16,672 bases of DNA from positions 1 to 16,672 of the forward strand of contig JAVVPL010000041.1 in the NCBI GenBank assembly GCA_036655775.1, read 5' to 3'. The notes under the pieces are model-generated. The model had not been told where the DNA came from. It saw only the letters and a program-made list of their open reading frames with translations, and made no database searches. Numbering within the stretch: position 1 is the first letter of the stretch; every line of letters begins with the position of its first letter. The translations under genes were made by a program, and so were the position numbers. Positions 13,471 to 16,672 of the stretch are shown piece after piece. Source of the stretch: JAVVPL01 sp036655775 (GTDB taxonomy: Bacteria; Bacteroidota; Bacteroidia; Bacteroidales; P3).

Positions 13471-16038
13471 TTACCAATCCAAAGATTGATTTATTGAAAA
13501 GTGGAATTGACTCTTATTCGCTTTTGGATTGCCTGGAACTGGATCAAATCCGTACCCCCAATCCAAACCAAACATTCCCATGGAGGCTAAATATAGACGC
13601 ACACCTACACCAGCCGATTTATATAAGGAAAATGGATTAATTTTTGTGGCTATATTCCACGCATTCCCTGCTTCAAAAAAACCAAGCGCATAAATTGTTG
13701 CCATTGGATTATTGGATACGGGATAACGTAATTCTAAGGTTATTTTTTCATAAGCCGTCGAACCATAATTTGGCGATAATGAATTGTTCAAATATCCTCT
13801 CAAACCTATTAATTCTCGTCCATCCAAAGCAAAACCTGTCAAACCGTCACCGCCCATAAAAAACCGTTCAAAAGGAGGGTATCCTATTTTTGCATTATAA
13901 TATCCCAAGAATCCAAAACGCATACGTGCATTGATAACCAAATCGGCAAAAGGATTGAAATACCATCCCATTTTTACCGAAATTTTGTAATATTCCAACC
14001 AATTAAACTTCTGTTCTAACGACATATTGTTATAATTCTTATTCCCTCTAAATAAAGAATATGGAGGGGTCAATTGAGCCGTAACAGAAATAGTAGAACC
14101 CGTTTTTGGGAAAAGGGCTGCATCCATGGATTGACGAGATAAAGTAATTGTATAATTGAAATTATTAGATACTCCATTTTCAAAACCAACTACCACGCCT
14201 CCGTAATTTTTCATCTTATACTGTTGATAATTTAAGGATTGATACAATGTAAAAAAATCATCTGGCCATTTTAAGCGTTGTCCCAAACCCACAGAAACGC
14301 CATTGATAATAAGCCGACCATAGTCCGGATCGCCTTTAGATTTACTGTTTGATTGCATAGAGTGGTTGACCGAAACACTAAATGCCAATGGTTTTTTACC
14401 CCCCAGCCAAGGTTCGGTAAACGAGCCCGACACCGTATAGTAATATGTACCATTAGACTGTACTCGCAAACTCAATTTTTGTCCATCTCCCGAAGGAAGG
14501 GGTTTCCAACGATCCTTTTTGAAAATATTTTGCAATGAAAAATTATTAAACGCAATACCCACCGTTCCCACAATCATACCACCTCCCCAACCACCAGAAA
14601 GTTCCAATTGATCTGAACCTACCTCTTCTACTTGGTATTGAATATTGACACTACCATCTTCATTAGGTTGCACATCGGGATTAATGGTTTGATCATTAAA
14701 AAAACGAAGTTGACGTAATTCATTTACCGAATTGATTAAATCGGAACGACTAAACAATTGACCTGGAACGGTACGAGTTTCACGCAAAATTACATGATCA
14801 TTGGTGCGCGTATTTCCTTTCAACAAAATTGTATTAAAGCGCGATTGCAGCCCTTCGTAGATCCGAATTTCCATATCTACGGTATCATTATGAATATTTG
14901 TTTCAACAGGCGTAGCCGTAAACATCAAATAGCCATCGTCATAATATAAGGCATAAATATCTACTCCCGAAGGATTCGACATTAAATTTTTTGTAAATTT
15001 TTCTTCATTGTAGAGTTCGCCTTTTTTGATGCCCAAAACCTCTTGTAATTGTAATTCTGTGTATTTTTTATTGCCTACAAAGTCAATGTTTCCAAAATAA
15101 TAAGGTTTTCCCTCAAATAAATTTATTTTGATACCTATTCTTTTATCATCAATTTTATATATTGAGTCGCTTATTACACGAGCATCTCTATATCCCTCTT
15201 TGTTAAAAGCGGTCATTAAAGTTTTTAAATCTTCTTTAAAGGCGGAGGGCACATATTTTGATTTTTTCCAAAAACGCCAAAAATTGACTTGCTTGGTATT
15301 TTTCAATTTTCGTCGAATCCGAGCATCTGTAAATGCTAAATTTTCAGGATTTGATATTTTATTGAAAGGCCTAAGAAATTTTTCCCAAAAAGTAGCTGTT
15401 GGATTATCTACTTTCGGAGCCGAATTTCCTTCGATCGTAATTGTGGAAATTTTAACTTTTGATTTTTTATTTACCTGGACTATAAGCTGCAAACTATTTG
15501 CTTCACTAGTATCCGCTTTTCTAATTACATTGATCTCAGCATTCAAATACGATTTGTCTAAAAGAATTTTTTTTGTTTTTTTCTCTATGGTTGAAATTTT
15601 GTAATCGGTAATCAAATCGCCCGCTTTAACGCCTAGATCTTCTTCAATTTTATTAATTTCACCTTTGGATAAACCTTCAAATGTAATTTTACTAAGACGA
15701 GGACGTTCTTCTAATGCAATATTCAAATATACTCGATTTCCTTCCGTTCGAGTAATGGTAATTGCAATATTTTCAAACATATTTTGCTTCCAAAGTTTGT
15801 CGATTGCATCTGAAATTTTATCTCCTGGAATTAGTATGCGCTGCCCAACTACCAAACCAGATAAATGTATCAATGCTGCATTATCTAAAAACTCTACCCC
15901 ACTAATGGTAATGTCTGCAATTTGGTACTCTCTAGGAGATGTATATGACACCACTTCTTCTTGCGCAAAAGCTGTAAAGCAAAAGCAAAGAAATAATAAA
16001 AATAAACTAAAAATACTATACGTTTTGGTAGATCCCAT
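13471..16038 (-). CDS. bamA: Outer-membrane protein assembly factor BamA (Omp85 family)
   Basis: Core insertase that folds beta-barrel proteins into the outer membrane. 855 residues with a signal peptide (hydrophobic 9-23, cleavage after AFA at about 25). Five POTRA domains can be read: about 38-112, 113-192, 193-308, 311-395 and 397-472, each with the strand-helix-helix-strand pattern (for example ITISGVEF, ITFEGLSKGEI, ITIEGN, IDFVGNKKYTE, ILLKGNTRTND). POTRA3 is enlarged by a basic, aromatic insert at about 207-260. The barrel fills 475-855, with RFFMGGDGLTGF (725-736) and the loop-6 motif LRGY (746-749, RGF/Y type), ending in an aromatic W855. It starts three bases after the uppS stop, so the two genes are co-transcribed, and two Skp-type chaperones follow, the usual Bacteroidota order. 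Confidence 0.95.
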   Translation of the reverse strand: MGSTKTYSIFSLFLLFLCFCFTAFAQEEVVSYTSPREYQIADITISGVEFLDNAALIHLSGLVVGQRILIPGDKISDAIDKLWKQNMFENIAITITRTEGNRVYLNIALEERPRLSKITFEGLSKGEINKIEEDLGVKAGDLITDYKISTIEKKTKKILLDKSYLNAEINVIRKADTSEANSLQLIVQVNKKSKVKISTITIEGNSAPKVDNPTATFWEKFLRPFNKISNPENLAFTDARIRRKLKNTKQVNFWRFWKKSKYVPSAFKEDLKTLMTAFNKEGYRDARVISDSIYKIDDKRIGIKINLFEGKPYYFGNIDFVGNKKYTELQLQEVLGIKKGELYNEEKFTKNLMSNPSGVDIYALYYDDGYLMFTATPVETNIHNDTVDMEIRIYEGLQSRFNTILLKGNTRTNDHVILRETRTVPGQLFSRSDLINSVNELRQLRFFNDQTINPDVQPNEDGSVNIQYQVEEVGSDQLELSGGWGGGMIVGTVGIAFNNFSLQNIFKKDRWKPLPSGDGQKLSLRVQSNGTYYYTVSGSFTEPWLGGKKPLAFSVSVNHSMQSNSKSKGDPDYGRLIINGVSVGLGQRLKWPDDFFTLYQSLNYQQYKMKNYGGVVVGFENGVSNNFNYTITLSRQSMDAALFPKTGSTISVTAQLTPPYSLFRGNKNYNNMSLEQKFNWLEYYKISVKMGWYFNPFADLVINARMRFGFLGYYNAKIGYPPFERFFMGGDGLTGFALDGRELIGLRGYLNNSLSPNYGSTAYEKITLELRYPVSNNPMATIYALGFFEAGNAWNIATKINPFSLYKSAGVGVRLYLASMGMFGLDWGYGFDPVPGNPKANKSQFHFSINQSLDW

Positions 16039-16041
16039 GTT

Positions 16042-16672
16042 TTAATTTTTTGAACTTATTTGCGCGCTTGTTTTCCCAAAACGACGTTCTCTTTGTTGGT
16101 AATGTATCACAGCTTCAAAAAATGCCTCTTTTGTAAAGTCTGGCCATAGAATTGTGGTAAAATAAAATTCACTATATGCAACTTGCCATAATAAAAAATT
16201 ACTTAATCTATGCTCACCACTCGTACGTATAACTAAATCGGGATCGGGCATAAAATTAGTTTGTAAATATGAATTTATGGTATTTACGCTTATTTCATCA
16301 ATATTTAATGTATTTGCTTTTACCTCTTCGGCTATTTTTTTAAGCGCCTGTGTAATCTCAAAGCGCGAACCATAGCTTAGCGCTAACACTAAATCCATAT
16401 TTTTATTTTGTTCTGTCAATGCCAAAGTAGTAGTAAGTTCGGCCCGTGTAATGGGATCCAAACTTTCTATATCACCTATTACACGTAAACGAATACCTTG
16501 TTTTTGTAATAATGGGGTTTCACTTTGCAAATTTTTGACTAATAAATGCATTAAAGCATCAATCTCTTCTTGGGGACGATTCCAATTTTCAATAGAAAAA
16601 GCATAGAGTGTAAGATATTTTATATTCACTTCACGAGCGACTTCGACCACCTCTCTAACCGCTTTGGCTCCT
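16042..16672 (-). CDS. uppS: Isoprenyl transferase (undecaprenyl diphosphate synthase), N-terminus cut by window edge
   Basis: Cis-prenyltransferase that extends farnesyl diphosphate with isopentenyl diphosphate to make the C55 lipid carrier for peptidoglycan and surface glycans; cytoplasmic, membrane-associated. The frame is open to the right edge: codons before the GTG at 16650 read GAKAVREV, which aligns with the family helix that follows the GH-K motif, so that GTG is an internal valine. About 210 residues are present; the first 40-50, including the DGNGRWA motif with the catalytic Asp, lie outside. Visible signatures are LTLYAFSIENWNRP, RVIGDIESL, SYGSRFEI, PDPDLVIRTSGEHRLSNFLLWQ and SEFYFTTILWPDF. 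The RTSGEHRLSNFLLWQ segment supplies the IPP-binding Arg and Ser residues. It sits three bases upstream of bamA. Confidence 0.95.
   Translation of the reverse strand, partial: GAKAVREVVEVAREVNIKYLTLYAFSIENWNRPQEEIDALMHLLVKNLQSETPLLQKQGIRLRVIGDIESLDPITRAELTTTLALTEQNKNMDLVLALSYGSRFEITQALKKIAEEVKANTLNIDEISVNTINSYLQTNFMPDPDLVIRTSGEHRLSNFLLWQVAYSEFYFTTILWPDFTKEAFFEAVIHYQQRERRFGKTSAQISSKN

Noticed and set aside
15128..15604. A 158-codon plus-strand open frame inside bamA
   Set aside because: It is antisense to a clear BamA coding region, its translation is low-complexity with no motif, and no promoter or start context supports it. AT-rich coding DNA often leaves the opposite strand open.
15665..16045. 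A 126-codon plus-strand open frame over the bamA 5' end and the uppS stop
   Set aside because: Antisense shadow of bamA, with no recognisable domain and an irregular composition.
16648..16650. GTG as the start codon of uppS
   Set aside because: The frame stays open past it to the window edge, and the upstream codons continue the family's conserved helix, so this is an internal valine and the true start is outside.
1..16672. A defence system, mobile element or biosynthetic cluster
   Set aside because: Every gene except the small barrel protein matches a well-known core family; there are no transposases, integrases, nuclease-effector pairs, toxin-antitoxin genes, direct-repeat arrays or composition breaks.

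Overview
The window is a stretch of AT-rich chromosome from a member of the Bacteroidota. The evidence is the gene set (a FeoA-FeoB fusion, a diheme type-B succinate dehydrogenase with a single cytochrome b subunit, and uppS-bamA followed by two Skp/OmpH genes), start codons without a clear purine-rich Shine-Dalgarno sequence, and several upstream regions carrying the Bacteroidota -7 element TAnnTTTG. The genus cannot be fixed from the sequence alone. All genes but one lie on the minus strand. I see no transposase, integrase, CRISPR array, tRNA, rRNA, toxin-antitoxin pair or phage gene, and no gene-free gap exceeds about 230 bases.

Layout from low to high coordinate: (1) positions 1-1107, minus strand, glycine C-acetyltransferase (kbl), cut by the left edge; (2) 1335-1865, the only plus-strand gene, a small secreted beta-barrel protein with histidine-rich loops; (3) 1886-1990, two strong inverted repeats that end this gene and the convergent aminopeptidase; (4) 1999-3387, Xaa-Pro aminopeptidase; (5) 3507-5840, ferrous iron transporter FeoAB; (6) 5916-9510, the succinate dehydrogenase/fumarate reductase operon, transcribed sdhC-sdhA-sdhB; (7) 9579-12046, galE followed two bases later by a RecD/Dda-like helicase; (8) 12146-13342, two Skp/OmpH-type periplasmic chaperones; (9) 13471-16038, BamA; (10) 16042 to the right edge, undecaprenyl diphosphate synthase (uppS), cut at its N-terminus.

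Functionally there are two coherent blocks. uppS-bamA-skp-skp is an envelope-building module: lipid carrier for cell-wall and surface glycan synthesis, the outer-membrane protein insertase, and the periplasmic chaperones that deliver its substrates. sdhCAB is the membrane-bound succinate/fumarate-quinone enzyme of central metabolism, and its three Fe-S clusters and two hemes need iron; feoAB, which imports Fe(II), lies directly downstream behind a terminator. The remaining genes (kbl, pepP, galE, the helicase) are housekeeping functions.

I found no convincing undescribed multi-gene system. The points most worth checking are an unusually long soluble loop in the SdhC membrane anchor, the histidine/aspartate-rich loops of the small outer-membrane protein, the perfect paired hairpins at 1886-1990, and terminator-like hairpins that sit only 14-33 bases upstream of the galE and feoB start codons.
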